55,922 bases of DNA, taken from Massilia cavernae (GTDB lineage Bacteria > Pseudomonadota > Gammaproteobacteria > Burkholderiales > Burkholderiaceae_D). The DNA is taken from assembly GCF_003590855.1 (NCBI RefSeq), contig NZ_QYUP01000146.1, positions 1 through 55,922 of the forward strand, in the 5' to 3' direction. How positions within the stretch are numbered: position 1 is the first letter of the stretch; every line of letters starts with the position of its first letter. Under the pieces are notes generated by a model that saw only the letters and a program-made list of their open reading frames with translations, did not search any database and was not told the DNA's origin. Shown here one piece after another: positions 27,724-38,317 of the stretch. Position numbers and translations under genes: made by a program.

Positions 27724-30700
27724 ACGCCCTCCGGCGGGGCTGGCGCGCGCTGCTCGCCGCGATGCTGCTGTGCGTCCTGCTGCCGGGCGCCGCGCAACCG
27801 CTGCAAAAGCAACTGGTCCTGGAGGATAACGCCGGCCGCATCGAAGCCTGGCCGGCCGTGACCGTTCTGTACGACGACGCCCGCAAGCTGGACATCGCCG
27901 GCGCGCTGGCGGCGCTGCCCCGGTTCGAAGCCCCGCGCTCTGCGCGCGCCACGCTGGGCGTCGAGCACAAGGTGGTGTGGGTGCGTATTCCCGTCACCGT
28001 GGCGGGCAACAGCGACGGCCAGTGGATCCTCGATATCGACTACGCGATCCTCAACCGCATCGACGTGTTCGCGGTCGAAAACGGCCAGGTCAGGCAGCAG
28101 GCCATGCTGGGCAACCTGTTCCACCCCGAGTGGGCGTCGTCGGTCGGCGGGCGCACGCCCGCCGTGGCACTTCGCCTTCCCCCCGGCGGCAGCTACGAGC
28201 TGCTGATGCGGGTCGAGAACCGCGGGCCGCTGATCCTGCCGATCGGCCTGTCCAAGCCGGCCGCCTTCCATGCGGTGTCGCTCAGCGAGCAGATGCTGCA
28301 GGGTATGCTGATCGGCCTGAGCCTGTGCCTGCTCCTGTACGACATCGGCAAGTGGATCACGCTGGGCGATTCGCTGTTCGGCAAATACGCGCTGCTGGTC
28401 GGCGGCACCACGATGTTTTCGATCGAGTTCTTCGGCATCGGCGCGGAATACATTTGGGGTGGCCACGCCTGGATGACGCTCCATGCGGGCGGTCTGTTCG
28501 CGCTGATGGCGTCGTGCGGCGCCTACCTGTTTGTCGAAAAGGCGCTGGCGCGGCCGGGCTTCGACCGCACCTTCAGCCTGTTGATGAAATCCGGCGCGGT
28601 GCTGACCGTGATCTCGGCGGCCGGCTATGCGACCGACATCATCGACGTCGACCAGCTGGTGGCGATCGTCAGCACGCTGGGCGTGATGCCGATGCTGCTG
28701 GGCCTTCCGGGTGCCTTCATGCGCGCGCGCCGCGGCGATGCGGTGGGCACCTACTTCCTGATCGGTTGGGCGGTCAGCTTCATGTCGTCGGTGATCCTGA
28801 GCCAGGTCATCGCCGGGAACATCGAGGCCAACTTCTGGACCATGCACGCGCTGCAGTTCGGGAATGCGTTCGACATGCTGATCTTCATGCGCATCCTGGG
28901 CATGCGCGGCAAGGCGATGCAGAACGCCATGCTGCGTGCCGAGGCGGCGACCCGCACCAAGTCCGATTTCCTGGCCAGCATGAGCCACGAGATCCGCACC
29001 CCGATGAACGCCATCATCGGCATGAGCCGGCTGGCGCTGATGACCGATCCGAACCCGCGCCAGCGCAACTACCTGGGCAAGATCCACGGCGCCGGCGAGC
29101 ACCTGCTGGGGATCATCAACGATATCCTGGACGTGTCCAAGATCGAAGCGGGCAAGCTGACCCTGGAGTCGGTGTCGTTCGACCTGGGCGACATTCTCGA
29201 GCACCTGTCGAGCGTCACCGCGATCAAGTCCGACGCCAAGCGCGTCGAGCTGGTGTTCCGGGTCGAGCGCGGCGTGCCGGCCACGCTGGTGGGCGACCCG
29301 CTGCGCCTGGGACAGATCCTGATCAACCTGACCAACAACGCAGTCAAGTTCACCGACCATGGCGACGTGGTCGTAGGCATCACCGTCATCGACCGCCAGG
29401 CCGACGCGGTAACGCTGGGCTTTTCCGTCAGCGATACCGGCATCGGCATGAACGAGGAACAGCTGTCGAGGCTGTTCGAGTCGTTCAGCCAGGCCGATGG
29501 TTCGATCAGCCGCAGGTATGGCGGTACGGGACTGGGCCTGAACATCTCCAGACAGCTGGTGGAAATGATGGGCGGGACGATCAGGGTCAAGAGCACGCCG
29601 GGCGTGGGCAGCCGCTTCAGCTTCAGGGTGCGCCTTGGCGTGGGCGACGCCGCCGAGCTGCCGCTGGTGCCGCCGGCGGCGGCCCTGCAGCAGGTGCGCG
29701 TGATGGTGGTGGACGACAGCGCCACCGCCGCCGACGCGCTGGTCGACATGCTGGGTTCCTTCGGCATCAGCGCGCGTTCGGCCAGCAACGGCGAACAGGC
29801 GCTCGACATGCTGGCCGCCGCGGTGGAGGCGGGCGAGCCCTACCATGTGGTGCTGATGGACTTCATGATGCCGGGCTGGGACGGCATCGAGACGATCCGC
29901 CAGATCCGCGCCGACCAGCGCTTCGCGGCGCCGCCGGCGATCCTGATGGTCAGCGCCTGCACCCGCGAAGAAGTGAGCCGCAAGGGCGAAGGCACGCAGC
30001 CGGAAGGATTCCTGTCCAAGCCGGTGGGCCCGTCGCTGCTCTATCACAGCCTGCTGCAGGTGCTGCGGCCGGAACTGGCGGACGACGACAGCGCCGACGT
30101 CAAAGCCGACGTGCGCGACGCCGACCTGGCGCGCCTGGAAGGCGCGCGCATCCTGCTGGCCGAGGACAACGCCAACAACCGCGAGGTGGCGTTCGACTTC
30201 CTGGCCGCCGCGCCGGTGCAGGTGGACGTGGCCGTCGATGGCGCAGAAGCGGTCCGCATGGTGCGCGACGGCGACTACGACCTGGTGCTGATGGACATCG
30301 CCATGCCGGACATCGACGGGCTGGCCGCGACGCGCCAGATCCGCGCAATGGGATATGCGCTGCCGGTGGTCGCCATGACGGCGCACGCCATGGCAGGTGA
30401 CCGCGAGAACAGCCTGGCGGCCGGCATGAACGACCACGTGACCAAGCCGATCGACCCGGACCTGCTGTTCCGCGCGCTGCTGAAGTGGATCGACCCGGCG
30501 CGGCTGGAAGGACGCCGCGCGCCAAACACGCGCACCCTGCCGCAGGCGGCGGAAGGCAAGGGCGCGCCCGCGGCGCTGCCCGCCATCGCCGGCGTGAACT
30601 GGGAACGGGCGCTGGCCGGCGTGGACAACAAGCGCACCCGCCTGCACAAGCGTGTACTGGGCTTCGCGCGCGAATACGCGTCGGCGCCGCAGGCGCTGCG

Positions 30701-31172
30701 CGAAGCGCTGGCGGCGGAACGCTTCGACCGGGTACAGCGGCTGGTGCACAACCTGAAATCGAGCGCTTTCTACATCGGCGCCGAACCGCTGTCGGGGATG
30801 GCGAACGAGGTCGAACAGGCCTTGCGCGAAGGGCGCAATGACGAGGCGGCAGGCCTGGCGGCGGGCATGGTGGCGATGCTGGAAAAAGTGCTGGCGGGGC
30901 TGGAAGGCATCGAGGCACCGGAAACCGGCGCGGCATCGGCGCCGGCCGACGCCGACCGGCTGGTGCGCCGCCTTGGCGCGCTGCTGATGTCGGACGACGC
31001 GCAGGCCGAGGACGTGCTGGCCGAGCTGGAGGCGGTGCTGGCGCACACGGCGCACGGCGCTATCCTGGCGGGGGTGAGGAAGGCGGTCGAGGACATCGAA
31101 TACGACGCCGCCCTGTCGGCGCTGGGGAAGCTGGCCGGCGCCATGAACGTCGCGTTGCCGGAGAGCGTATGA
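27720..31172 (+). CDS. 7TMR-DISM hybrid histidine kinase with two receivers and HPt
   Basis: A 1150-residue kinase. The start is the ATG at 27720, overlapping the previous stop as ATGA; the same frame is open further upstream only by chance. Order of domains: signal peptide, periplasmic 7TMR-DISMED2 (about 45-190), seven-helix 7TMR-DISM block (about 195-395), HisKA with H423 ([10 protein letters not shown]), HATPase ([21 protein letters not shown]), receiver 1 with D714 (LMDFMMPG), receiver 2 with D859 (LMDIAMPD), and a C-terminal HPt with H1010 ([10 protein letters not shown]). All phosphorelay residues are present. DISM sensors bind carbohydrate-like or other small ligands. The REC-GGDEF protein in the next gene is the obvious output. 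Confidence 0.92.
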   Translation: MNALRRGWRALLAAMLLCVLLPGAAQPLQKQLVLEDNAGRIEAWPAVTVLYDDARKLDIAGALAALPRFEAPRSARATLGVEHKVVWVRIPVTVAGNSDGQWILDIDYAILNRIDVFAVENGQVRQQAMLGNLFHPEWASSVGGRTPAVALRLPPGGSYELLMRVENRGPLILPIGLSKPAAFHAVSLSEQMLQGMLIGLSLCLLLYDIGKWITLGDSLFGKYALLVGGTTMFSIEFFGIGAEYIWGGHAWMTLHAGGLFALMASCGAYLFVEKALARPGFDRTFSLLMKSGAVLTVISAAGYATDIIDVDQLVAIVSTLGVMPMLLGLPGAFMRARRGDAVGTYFLIGWAVSFMSSVILSQVIAGNIEANFWTMHALQFGNAFDMLIFMRILGMRGKAMQNAMLRAEAATRTKSDFLASMSHEIRTPMNAIIGMSRLALMTDPNPRQRNYLGKIHGAGEHLLGIINDILDVSKIEAGKLTLESVSFDLGDILEHLSSVTAIKSDAKRVELVFRVERGVPATLVGDPLRLGQILINLTNNAVKFTDHGDVVVGITVIDRQADAVTLGFSVSDTGIGMNEEQLSRLFESFSQADGSISRRYGGTGLGLNISRQLVEMMGGTIRVKSTPGVGSRFSFRVRLGVGDAAELPLVPPAAALQQVRVMVVDDSATAADALVDMLGSFGISARSASNGEQALDMLAAAVEAGEPYHVVLMDFMMPGWDGIETIRQIRADQRFAAPPAILMVSACTREEVSRKGEGTQPEGFLSKPVGPSLLYHSLLQVLRPELADDDSADVKADVRDADLARLEGARILLAEDNANNREVAFDFLAAAPVQVDVAVDGAEAVRMVRDGDYDLVLMDIAMPDIDGLAATRQIRAMGYALPVVAMTAHAMAGDRENSLAAGMNDHVTKPIDPDLLFRALLKWIDPARLEGRRAPNTRTLPQAAEGKGAPAALPAIAGVNWERALAGVDNKRTRLHKRVLGFAREYASAPQALREALAAERFDRVQRLVHNLKSSAFYIGAEPLSGMANEVEQALREGRNDEAAGLAAGMVAMLEKVLAGLEGIEAPETGAASAPADADRLVRRLGALLMSDDAQAEDVLAELEAVLAHTAHGAILAGVRKAVEDIEYDAALSALGKLAGAMNVALPESV

Positions 31173-32086
31173 ACCTCCCGGCTATGCAAAAAGTCCTGGT
31201 GGCCGACGACGACGGCATCAATCGCGAGGTGCTGGCCGAACTGCTGAAGCCCGAATACACCGTGCTGCTGGCGAAGAACGGCGCGCAGGCGCTGGAGCGT
31301 GCGGCGCGCCACCTTCCGGACCTGATCCTGCTCGACGTGATCATGCCCGACATGGATGGCTACGAGGTGCTGCGGCGCCTGCGCGCCGACCCGCTGACCG
31401 AGCACATTTCGGTGATCTTCATTTCCGGGCTGGACCGGCCGGAGGACGAAGCGAATGGCCTGAACATGGGCGCGTCCGACTACATCGCCAAGCCGTTCAA
31501 CGCGACCGTGGTCACGGCGCGGGTGGCGCTGCACCTGCAGGTGGTGCGCCAGCGCCGCATGCTGGAGCGGCTGGCCAATGTCGACGGCCTGACCGAGCTG
31601 GCCAACCGGCGCCGGTTCGACGAGGTCTACGCCGCCGAGTGGAAGCGTGCGCAGGGCGAACGCAGGCCGTTGTCGCTGGCGCTGCTCGACATCGACTGCT
31701 TCAAGCAGTACAACGACCATTACGGGCATCCGGCCGGCGACCGCGTGCTGCGTTCTGTGGCGCGCACGGTGGCCTCGTTCATGCGGCGCCCGGCCGACCT
31801 GGCGGCGCGCTACGGCGGCGAGGAGCTGGCGCTTCTGATGCCGGACACCGATGCGGTGCAGGCCCAGTACCTGGTCGACTGCGTGTGCAGGGCGATCGAA
31901 CAGCTGGCGCTGGCGCACGGCGCGTCGCTGGTGAAGCCGGTGCTGACCGTCAGCGTGGGCGGCGCCACCATCGCCGAATTCGGCGGCGAGTCGGCCACGG
32001 AGCTGCTCGATGCCGTCGACAACCAGCTTTACCGCGCCAAGCACGCGGGGCGCAACCGGGTCGAGTGGCGCCAGGGCGGCAAATAA
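31169..32086 (+). CDS. REC-GGDEF response regulator (diguanylate cyclase)
   Basis: A 305-residue protein with an N-terminal receiver (phosphoacceptor D56 in [11 protein letters not shown], Lys in AKPFNA) and a GGDEF domain whose active site reads GGEEL (from G216), a functional-type variant. An RxxD product-inhibition site (RPAD) lies five residues before GGEEL. It would make c-di-GMP when phosphorylated, probably by the hybrid kinase whose stop it overlaps as ATGA. It closes the four-gene operon. Confidence 0.92.
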   Translation: MNLPAMQKVLVADDDGINREVLAELLKPEYTVLLAKNGAQALERAARHLPDLILLDVIMPDMDGYEVLRRLRADPLTEHISVIFISGLDRPEDEANGLNMGASDYIAKPFNATVVTARVALHLQVVRQRRMLERLANVDGLTELANRRRFDEVYAAEWKRAQGERRPLSLALLDIDCFKQYNDHYGHPAGDRVLRSVARTVASFMRRPADLAARYGGEELALLMPDTDAVQAQYLVDCVCRAIEQLALAHGASLVKPVLTVSVGGATIAEFGGESATELLDAVDNQLYRAKHAGRNRVEWRQGGK

Positions 32087-32088
32087 GG

Positions 32089-32352
32089 TCAGCCGTGCGG
32101 ATTGCCGGCGAGGTTAAGCAGCACCACGCCGACCAGGGCGATGATGGCCAGGCCCGCGCCGCTCCAGATCGCGTAGACGATCCCCACTTCCTGGGTCTTG
32201 AGCACCAGCGACAGCAGGTAGAAGGCCAGCCCGTAGCCGGCCACCACCACGATGGACGGGCCGGCCTTGGAAAAGCCGTCGGAAAACTTCAGCGCGGTAG
32301 TGGCGGCGATTTCGGCGCCAATGGCGATTGCCAGCATTAGCCAGGGGTTCAA
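32089..32352 (-). CDS. SMR-family transporter with internal deletion of most of TM4
   Basis: An 87-residue small multidrug-resistance-like protein; the family is normally about 105-110 residues. I start it at the TTG at 32352 because this puts the essential Glu at position 14 (AIGAEIAATTALKFSDGF), as in EmrE; an ATG at 32337 would lose part of TM1. TM1-TM3 are normal (VVVAGYGLAFYLLSLVLK, IVYAIWSGAGLAIIALVG). After IALVG the usual loop and most of TM4 are missing, and the sequence goes straight to VVLLNLAGN, which looks like the family's C-terminal VLLNL. The loss is in frame. The dimer interface uses TM4, so function is doubtful. Confidence 0.75.
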   Translation of the reverse strand: MNPWLMLAIAIGAEIAATTALKFSDGFSKAGPSIVVVAGYGLAFYLLSLVLKTQEVGIVYAIWSGAGLAIIALVGVVLLNLAGNPHG

Positions 32353-32551
32353 TTCTTCGTGTACTGGATGTGTGGGGCCGCCATGTTACCTCCGGAATCG
32401 ACTGTTCCGAAATATTAAACATTCATCGTATGAATAGCTGATTAAATAAGTTTTCGGAATAATCTATCGACAATGTTTACAAACATGTCAACTGGCACCC
32501 CACGCGACACGTTTTGTGCTTGGCATTTCGCCATTTTCTGAGGAAACGCAA

Positions 32552-32848
32552 ATGAGCAAACTACTTCTTGCTGTAGCAGGTCTTCTTCTCTCCGGCGCCG
32601 CCATGGCAAGCCACCACACGCCCGAGGAACGCGCAGCCGCATGCGAAGCCAAGGCGATGGACAAGAACGGTAAGATGCTGGCCGGCGCCGCGAAGAAATC
32701 GTTCATGAAGAAGTGCGACGCGGATATGATGTCCGGGATGGCGAAGACCTGCGCCGACAAGGCAGTCGGCAAGAGCGGCAAGCCGCTCGCTGGCGCCGCC
32801 AAAACGTCGTTCATGAAAAAATGCGAGGCTGAAGCACCGAAGGCGTAA
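32552..32848 (+). CDS. PsiF-repeat exported protein
   Basis: A 98-residue protein starting at ATG 32552 after GAGGAAA. The signal peptide ends GAAMASHH. Two PsiF repeats follow, each with Cys near the start and AAKKSFMKKC or AAKTSFMKKC at the end. PsiF is named for phosphate-starvation induction in E. coli; its function is unknown. No Pho box is obvious upstream. Confidence 0.88.
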   Translation: MSKLLLAVAGLLLSGAAMASHHTPEERAAACEAKAMDKNGKMLAGAAKKSFMKKCDADMMSGMAKTCADKAVGKSGKPLAGAAKTSFMKKCEAEAPKA

Positions 32849-32930
32849 GCGGTACCAACGGCGCACTGTCTCATCGCGCGGCGCGGTGGCCATGCCGCCC
32901 GCCGCGCTTTCATTGCCATGGAGAGCAGGG

Positions 32931-33854
32931 ATGGATGATTCTTCGGAAAACGAAAGTGCGCTGGACATTGTCGTCATACCGCGTACGCGCGACCTGGGCG
33001 ACAATTTTGAAGTAAGGCGGGCGCTGCCCACCATCGAGCGGCGCATGGTTGGGCCGTTCGTGTTCTTCGACGAAATGGGACCGCATACCTTTGCGCCCGG
33101 GCGCGGGCTCGACGTCCGTCCCCACCCCCACATCGGCCTGGCTACCGTGACCTACCTGTTCGACGGCGAAATCCTGCACCGCGACAGCCTGGGCACCGTG
33201 CAGGCGATCCAGCCCGGTGAAGTCAACTGGATGACCGCAGGGCGTGGCATCGTCCATTCCGAGCGCACCGCGCCCGAGATCCGCCAGCACGAATCCACGC
33301 TGTCCGGCCTGCAGTGCTGGGTGGCCCTGCCGAAGCAGCACGAGGAAATGGCGCCCTCGTTCGTGCACATCGGCGCCGGCGAGCTGCCGGTGGAGGAGGG
33401 CGAGGGTGTGAGCGCCAAGATCATCGCGGGCAGCTTCTTCGGACGCCGTTCGCCGGTGCCCACGCTGTCCGATTTGTTCTACGTGGACGTGCAATTGCAG
33501 CCCGGGGCCAGCGTGGTGGTGCCGCCCGAGTATGGCGAGCAGGCGGTGTATGTCGTCAGCGGCTCGGTCGATCTTGGCCGCGACGGCAGGTTCGACGCGG
33601 GCCAGCTGCTGGTGCTCAAGCCCGGCAAGAGCGTGACCTTGTCCGGCGTCGGCGCCGGCGCGCGGGTGATGCTGCTTGGCGGCGAGCCGATGGACGGGCC
33701 GCGCGCGATTATCTGGAATTTCGTCGCCAGTTCGGCAGAAAGGCTGGAACAGGCTAAAGAGGACTGGCGCCTGCAGCGTTTCCCGGCCATTCCGGGCGAG
33801 ACCGAGTTCATACCGTTGCCCGAACTGCCCGGCCGGCCGGTGTTCTATCCTTAG
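32931..33854 (+). CDS. Pirin-family protein
   Basis: A 307-residue bicupin starting at ATG 32931. The N-terminal cupin has the pirin metal site: DVRPHPHIGLATVTYLFDG and GRGIVHSERT supply the His and Glu ligands. The C-terminal domain (YGEQAVYVVSGSVDLG) is the partner cupin. Family members are quercetinases or regulators; which applies here is not clear. A terminator lies just after it. Confidence 0.9.
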   Translation: MDDSSENESALDIVVIPRTRDLGDNFEVRRALPTIERRMVGPFVFFDEMGPHTFAPGRGLDVRPHPHIGLATVTYLFDGEILHRDSLGTVQAIQPGEVNWMTAGRGIVHSERTAPEIRQHESTLSGLQCWVALPKQHEEMAPSFVHIGAGELPVEEGEGVSAKIIAGSFFGRRSPVPTLSDLFYVDVQLQPGASVVVPPEYGEQAVYVVSGSVDLGRDGRFDAGQLLVLKPGKSVTLSGVGAGARVMLLGGEPMDGPRAIIWNFVASSAERLEQAKEDWRLQRFPAIPGETEFIPLPELPGRPVFYP

Positions 33855-33876
33855 CGCGCACCGCAAGCGCCATCGA

Positions 33877-33899
33877 CGCCACCCGAGGGTGGCGTTTTT
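33877..33899 (+). terminator. Terminator after the pirin gene
   Basis: CGCCACCC-GA-GGGTGGCG followed by five T. It belongs to a stem type that also appears at 42222, 46330 and 51654. Confidence 0.85.
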
Positions 33900-34044
33900 G
33901 TTGGCGCGGGACGGCGTGCCGTCTTCGCGCAGCAACACATGCATATTCGATTTATCCGCCGCGAGCTAGGCATCGCAAACCATTTCCATTAGCATCGCCG
34001 AATGCCGGCCATGGCGGCGACATAAACCAACAAGGGAGTAGCGA

Positions 34045-36176
34045 ATGAAGCGTTCCATCTGCAGTATCCTGATCGCGGGCCTGTTTGCCGGCGCCGCCGT
34101 CCACGCGGGCGCGCCGGACGCGGCGACGGGCAGCATCGCCCCGGCCAGCAAGGCCGCCGGGACGATGTCGGGCGTCGATATCGGCTCGCACGACAGCAGT
34201 GTGCGCGCGCAGGACGACTTCTTCCGCTACTCGCTGGGCAAGTGGCTGAAGGACGTCGACATTCCGTCCGATCGCTCCAGCTGGGGCGCGTTCCAAATCA
34301 CCGCCGATAACGTGGAAACGCAGGTGCGCACGATCATCGAGCAGGCCGACCAGGACAAGCAGGCCGGCTCCGGGAACCGCAAGATCGGCGATTTCTACGC
34401 CAGCTACATGGATGAAAAGCGCCGCAACGACTAGGCCTGGCGCCTTTGAGGACAGAACTGGCGCGCGTGTCCGCCATGCGCGACAAGAAGTCGATTGCAA
34501 AGCTCGCCGCGCGCTTCTCGCGCATCGGCGCGGGCGCGCCGATCGACATGTCGATCCACCAGGACAACCGCAACTCGACCGCCTATATCGTGGACATCAG
34601 CCAGTCCGGCCTGGGCATGCCGAACCGCGATTACTACATCGTGCAGGACGACGCCAAGCTGGCCGACGCGCGCGCCAAATACCAGGCGCACGTGGAAGCC
34701 ATGCTGGCGCTGGCCGGGTACAAGAACGCCGCCGCCGAAGCGGCGCAGGTCGTCGCGCTGGAAACCGAGATCGCGAAGGCGCAGTGGAGCGCCGTCGAAA
34801 ACCGCGATCCGGTCAAGGCCTACAACAAGCTGAGCATCGCCCAGGTGAAGGCGCTGGCGCCCGACTTCGACTGGAACGCCTACCTGAAGGACACCGGCAT
34901 CTCGGGCAAGGTCGATTCGCTGATCGTCAGCCCGCCGAGCTACCTGGCAGGCCTGAACGCCATCATCAGGAACACTCCGGTGGAAGTGTGGAAGCCTTAC
35001 TTCGAATTCCGCCTGATCAGCGCATACGCCCCTTACCTGTCGCAGCCGTTCGTGGACGAGAGCTTCGCTTTCCGCGGCAAGGTGCTGTCGGGCGCGCAGG
35101 TCAATCGCCCCATGCAGAAGCGCGCGATCGCGGAAGTGAACCGCGCGCTGGGTGAGGTAGTGGGCAAGGCCTACGTCAAACAGTACTTCCCGGCCGAGCG
35201 CAAGCAGCAGGTCGAGGGAATGGTCAAGAACTTCCTGGCCGCGTTCAAGGAAGGCATCGAGGCGCTGGACTGGATGACCGACGAAACCAAGAAGCAGGCG
35301 CAGGTAAAGCTGTCGAAGATCAGCGTCAAGGTGGGTTATCCGGACAAATGGCGCGACTTTTCAAGCCTGAAGGTGGCGCGCAACGACCTGGTGGGCAATG
35401 TGTCGCGCGCGCGCGAGTTTGCGCATGCGTACGAGGTTAACAAGCTGGGCAAGGCGGTCGACCGCAGCGAATGGGGCATGTCGCCGCAAACCGTGAACGC
35501 CTATTACAACCCGGAGCTGAACGAGGTGGTGTTCCCGGCGGCGCGCCTGCAATATCCGCTGTACGACGCGGACGCCGAACCGGCGATCAACTACGGCGCG
35601 GTCGGCATTTCGATCGGCCACGAGATCAGCCACGCCTTCGACGACCAGGGCTCGCAGTTCGACGGCGACGGCAACCTGCGCAACTGGTGGACCAGGGAAG
35701 ACGCCGAGAAGTTCGCGGCGCGCGGCAAGATCCTGGTGGCGCAGTACGGCGCTTACAGCCCGCTGCCCGGCTACACGCTGAACGGCGAACTGACGCTGGG
35801 CGAGAACATCGCGGACAACGCCGGCGCCATCATGGCCAGCCGCGCCTACAAGATTTCGCTGGCCGGCAAGCCGGCGCCGGTGATCGACGGCTTTACCGCC
35901 GACCAGCGCATCTTCATGGGGCTGGCGCAGGCGCGCCGCGGCAAGGCGCGTGACCCCAGCCTGATCGCGCAGATCAAGTCCGACCCGCATTCGCCTGCCG
36001 AATTCCGCGTCAACGGCAGCCTGCGCAACCACCCGGGCTTCTACGACGCCTTCAGCGTCAAGCCGGGCGACAAGATGTACCTGCCGCCGGAGCAGCTGCG
36101 CGTCATCTTCTGGTCAGCGCATCGCTTGAGGACGGACGAGGACGCTGCCACCGGGCGCCCGGTTCGTTTTCATTAG
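34045..36176 (+). pseudogene. pepO: M13-family (PepO/neprilysin) peptidase, frameshifted
   Basis: The gene starts at ATG 34045 after GGGAG, with a signal peptide (to about AVHAGAP) and the M13 N-terminal part (DDFFRYSLGKWLKDVDIP). It reaches TAG at 34432. The next frame continues at once from about 34433 (LAPLRTELARVSAMRDKK) through the rest of the protein, so one base was lost near 34428-34432. The catalytic part is intact: GHEISH with HExxH, and ENIADNAG with the third zinc ligand. The normal C-terminal Trp appears at about 36114 (VIFW), but no stop follows and about 20 unrelated residues are added. Either a true double lesion or a sequencing error at the first site; the zinc site shows recent activity. 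Confidence 0.85.
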
Positions 36177-36229
36177 TGCGTATCATTGGTGACTTGGCGA
36201 TTCGGCGTGTTCAACACCACGAAACCATC

Positions 36230-37297
36230 ATGAACAAAAGCCGCCAATTGCATGAGCCGCGGCTCCGCGACCATCGAGGAAGGGCTGGAAGGTCGGCGGC
36301 GAAGTGCTTAGGTCGAGATCAAGAGCCACCGGCATCTGCACCTGATTATCGCTGTCGGCGCTGACCGGAGGCATTTTCCCGGGCGTCCTCGGGCATGATG
36401 GGGGGGCATCGTCGACGTCGGGCGGCGTGACCCGGTGAGAGGACGACCACGTTTCATTCCGCTGTACACGCTCGAATGCCGCCAGTGCAAATTCTGTCTG
36501 TCGCGCAGACCAACCCTGTGCAAGGCGATTCGTTGACCCAAGTGTTTCGCGGACTCAGCCGGAGCGACCTCAGCGCTTCTCGATCGACGGCAAGCCGATC
36601 TTCACTAACTGAGGTACCTCGACCCTTCGCTGAACTACATGTGGTTCCGGAGATACGCCGGTGGCGCATCCGCAAGGACGGCGCCGTTCGAAACGGCCTG
36701 CTACACGGCTGCGCGCCACGGCGTGGCGCGTGGTATTCTCGGCCCATGGTGGAAGGCGTGGCGGCCAAATCGTGGTGGTGTTCGGCTTGGCGTGGCATCG
36801 GCGCTGCGATACTTCAGGCGGCCAGTGGTTTGGCTGCGAACAGATCATCGGCGTCGAATTCATCCGCGCGATTGGAGATGGCGACCGGTTCGGGCATGAC
36901 GATTCTTTCACCCGAAGGAAGTGGCGAACTGGTAGACACATCGTCCTGACGATGGCGGCGCGCTATTCGTTCGATGCTCGGATACCACGACGTTGGACAG
37001 GCGCTGGGATGCTGCCACAAGGGTGGCAGTCGTTCATATCGGGCTGTGGCGTGCGGCGGGCGAGCTGAAGATCAGTCACGCGTCGTTCCAAGCTATGACG
37101 GACGCGAGTGGAAGGTTCGGCGTTCGGCTCGGCGCGCGCGACGCACCGACGTGCCGAAGAAGATCGTCGACTGGTACATGGACGGCAAGCTGCGCATTGA
37201 TGAACTGATCACGCATACGCTGCCGCTGGAGCGTATCAATGAGGGCTTCGACCTGATGAAGCGGGGCGAGTCGATCCGTTCGGTAGTGCTGTACTAA
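36230..37297 (+). pseudogene. frmA: Class III alcohol dehydrogenase (glutathione-formaldehyde dehydrogenase), decayed
   Basis: Stretches in several frames match this zinc enzyme in order. Around 36370-36400 is FPGVLGHD, near 36450 FIPLYTLECRQCKFCLSR (zinc-binding Cys), near 36590 FSIDGKPIFT, near 36840 QIIGVEFIRAIGD, near 37010 CCHKGGSRSY, then TDVP, and from about 37150 an intact tail (KIVDWYMDGKLRIDELITHT, LPLERINEGFDLMKRGES) to TAA 37297. At least six frame changes plus small losses separate them, so it cannot make protein. A working copy would oxidise S-hydroxymethylglutathione. It lies directly after the damaged M13 gene. Confidence 0.88.
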
Positions 37298-37323
37298 GCA
37301 CTCCGTAGATCGGGAGACGCGGC

Positions 37324-38265
37324 ATGATTGTCCGGGACCGGCCCTCTGGGCTCAGGCTGTTCTTGCTGCTGCGCGGCTCGGTGCTGCCGCGCATCCTGCC
37401 TACGCTGGTGGTCAACATCGTCATCGCCACGCTGGTGACATGGTCCCATGGCGATCTGTTCGAGCTGAAGATCACGCTGACCACTATTCCGTTCACCCTG
37501 ATCGGGCTGCCGATTGCTATCTTCCTGGGCTTTCGCAACAACTCCGCGTACGACCGTTTCTGGGAGGGGCGCAAGTTATGGGGTGAACTGGTGCTCAGGA
37601 GCCGGAACCTGGCGCGCCAGTGCCTCAGCCTGATCGACGGCGACGAACCGGCCGATGCACGGCGCGGGCTGGAGGACGTGCGGGTTCGCATGGTCTATCG
37701 CGCCATCGCCTTTGCACATTCCTTGCGCGACCTGCTGCGCAACCGGCCATCGCCGGACGGCCTGAGGCAACTGGTGCTGGCGCCGGAATTCGCCAAAATG
37801 GAAAAAGCGGCCAACAAGCCGGATTACCTGATGCAGCAAATGGGCAAGGACCTGCGCCTGTGCCTGAAGGAAGGGCGCATCGATCCCTGCCTGGCCGCAG
37901 CCATCGACAGCACGCTGTCGTCGATGACCGCGGCAGCCGCGTCGTGCGAACGGATCAAGAATACGCCCATCCCGTTTTCGTACACGCTGCTGCTGCACCG
38001 TACCGCCTATATTTACTGCTTCCTGCTGCCGTTCGGCCTGGTCGATTCGATCGGTTTCATGACGCCGTTCGTCGTGGCCGTCGTCGCCTATACCTTCTTC
38101 GGGCTGGATGCGCTTGGCGACGAGATCGAAGAACCGTTCGGCGTCGAACCGAACGACCTGCCGCTCGATGCGATCTGCCGCGCCATTGAAATCGACCTGC
38201 GCAGCGCGCTGCACGACAGGGATATTCCACCACCGCTGGAACCCGTCGATTATCGCCTGACCTAG
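37324..38265 (+). CDS. Bestrophin-family channel (UPF0187)
   Basis: A 313-residue membrane protein starting at ATG 37324 after GGGAG. It shows the bacterial bestrophin pattern: early TM helices (PTLVVNIVIATLVTW, IPFTLIGLPIAIFLGFRNN), the SAYDRFWEGRKLWGELV motif, and the late LLLHRTAYIYCFLLPFGLVD and LDALGDEIEEPFGVEPNDLP segment. Bacterial members form pentameric ion channels in the inner membrane. It is 26 bases downstream of the dead frmA copy. Confidence 0.9.
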   Translation: MIVRDRPSGLRLFLLLRGSVLPRILPTLVVNIVIATLVTWSHGDLFELKITLTTIPFTLIGLPIAIFLGFRNNSAYDRFWEGRKLWGELVLRSRNLARQCLSLIDGDEPADARRGLEDVRVRMVYRAIAFAHSLRDLLRNRPSPDGLRQLVLAPEFAKMEKAANKPDYLMQQMGKDLRLCLKEGRIDPCLAAAIDSTLSSMTAAAASCERIKNTPIPFSYTLLLHRTAYIYCFLLPFGLVDSIGFMTPFVVAVVAYTFFGLDALGDEIEEPFGVEPNDLPLDAICRAIEIDLRSALHDRDIPPPLEPVDYRLT

Positions 38266-38317
38266 CCGGCATGTTTGCTATGCTAGCGACTTCACGCGGA
38301 CAACGGAGCAGTACAAC

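Noticed and set aside
27537..31055. Very long antisense ORF of 1172 codons opposite the hybrid kinase
   Set aside because: It is His/Arg/Gln-rich without domains, the usual antisense shadow of a GC-rich gene; the plus-strand product has all kinase motifs.
32089..32352. Frameshift rather than deletion in the SMR gene
   Set aside because: The frame is continuous and ends with the expected C-terminal residues, so an in-frame loss fits better.
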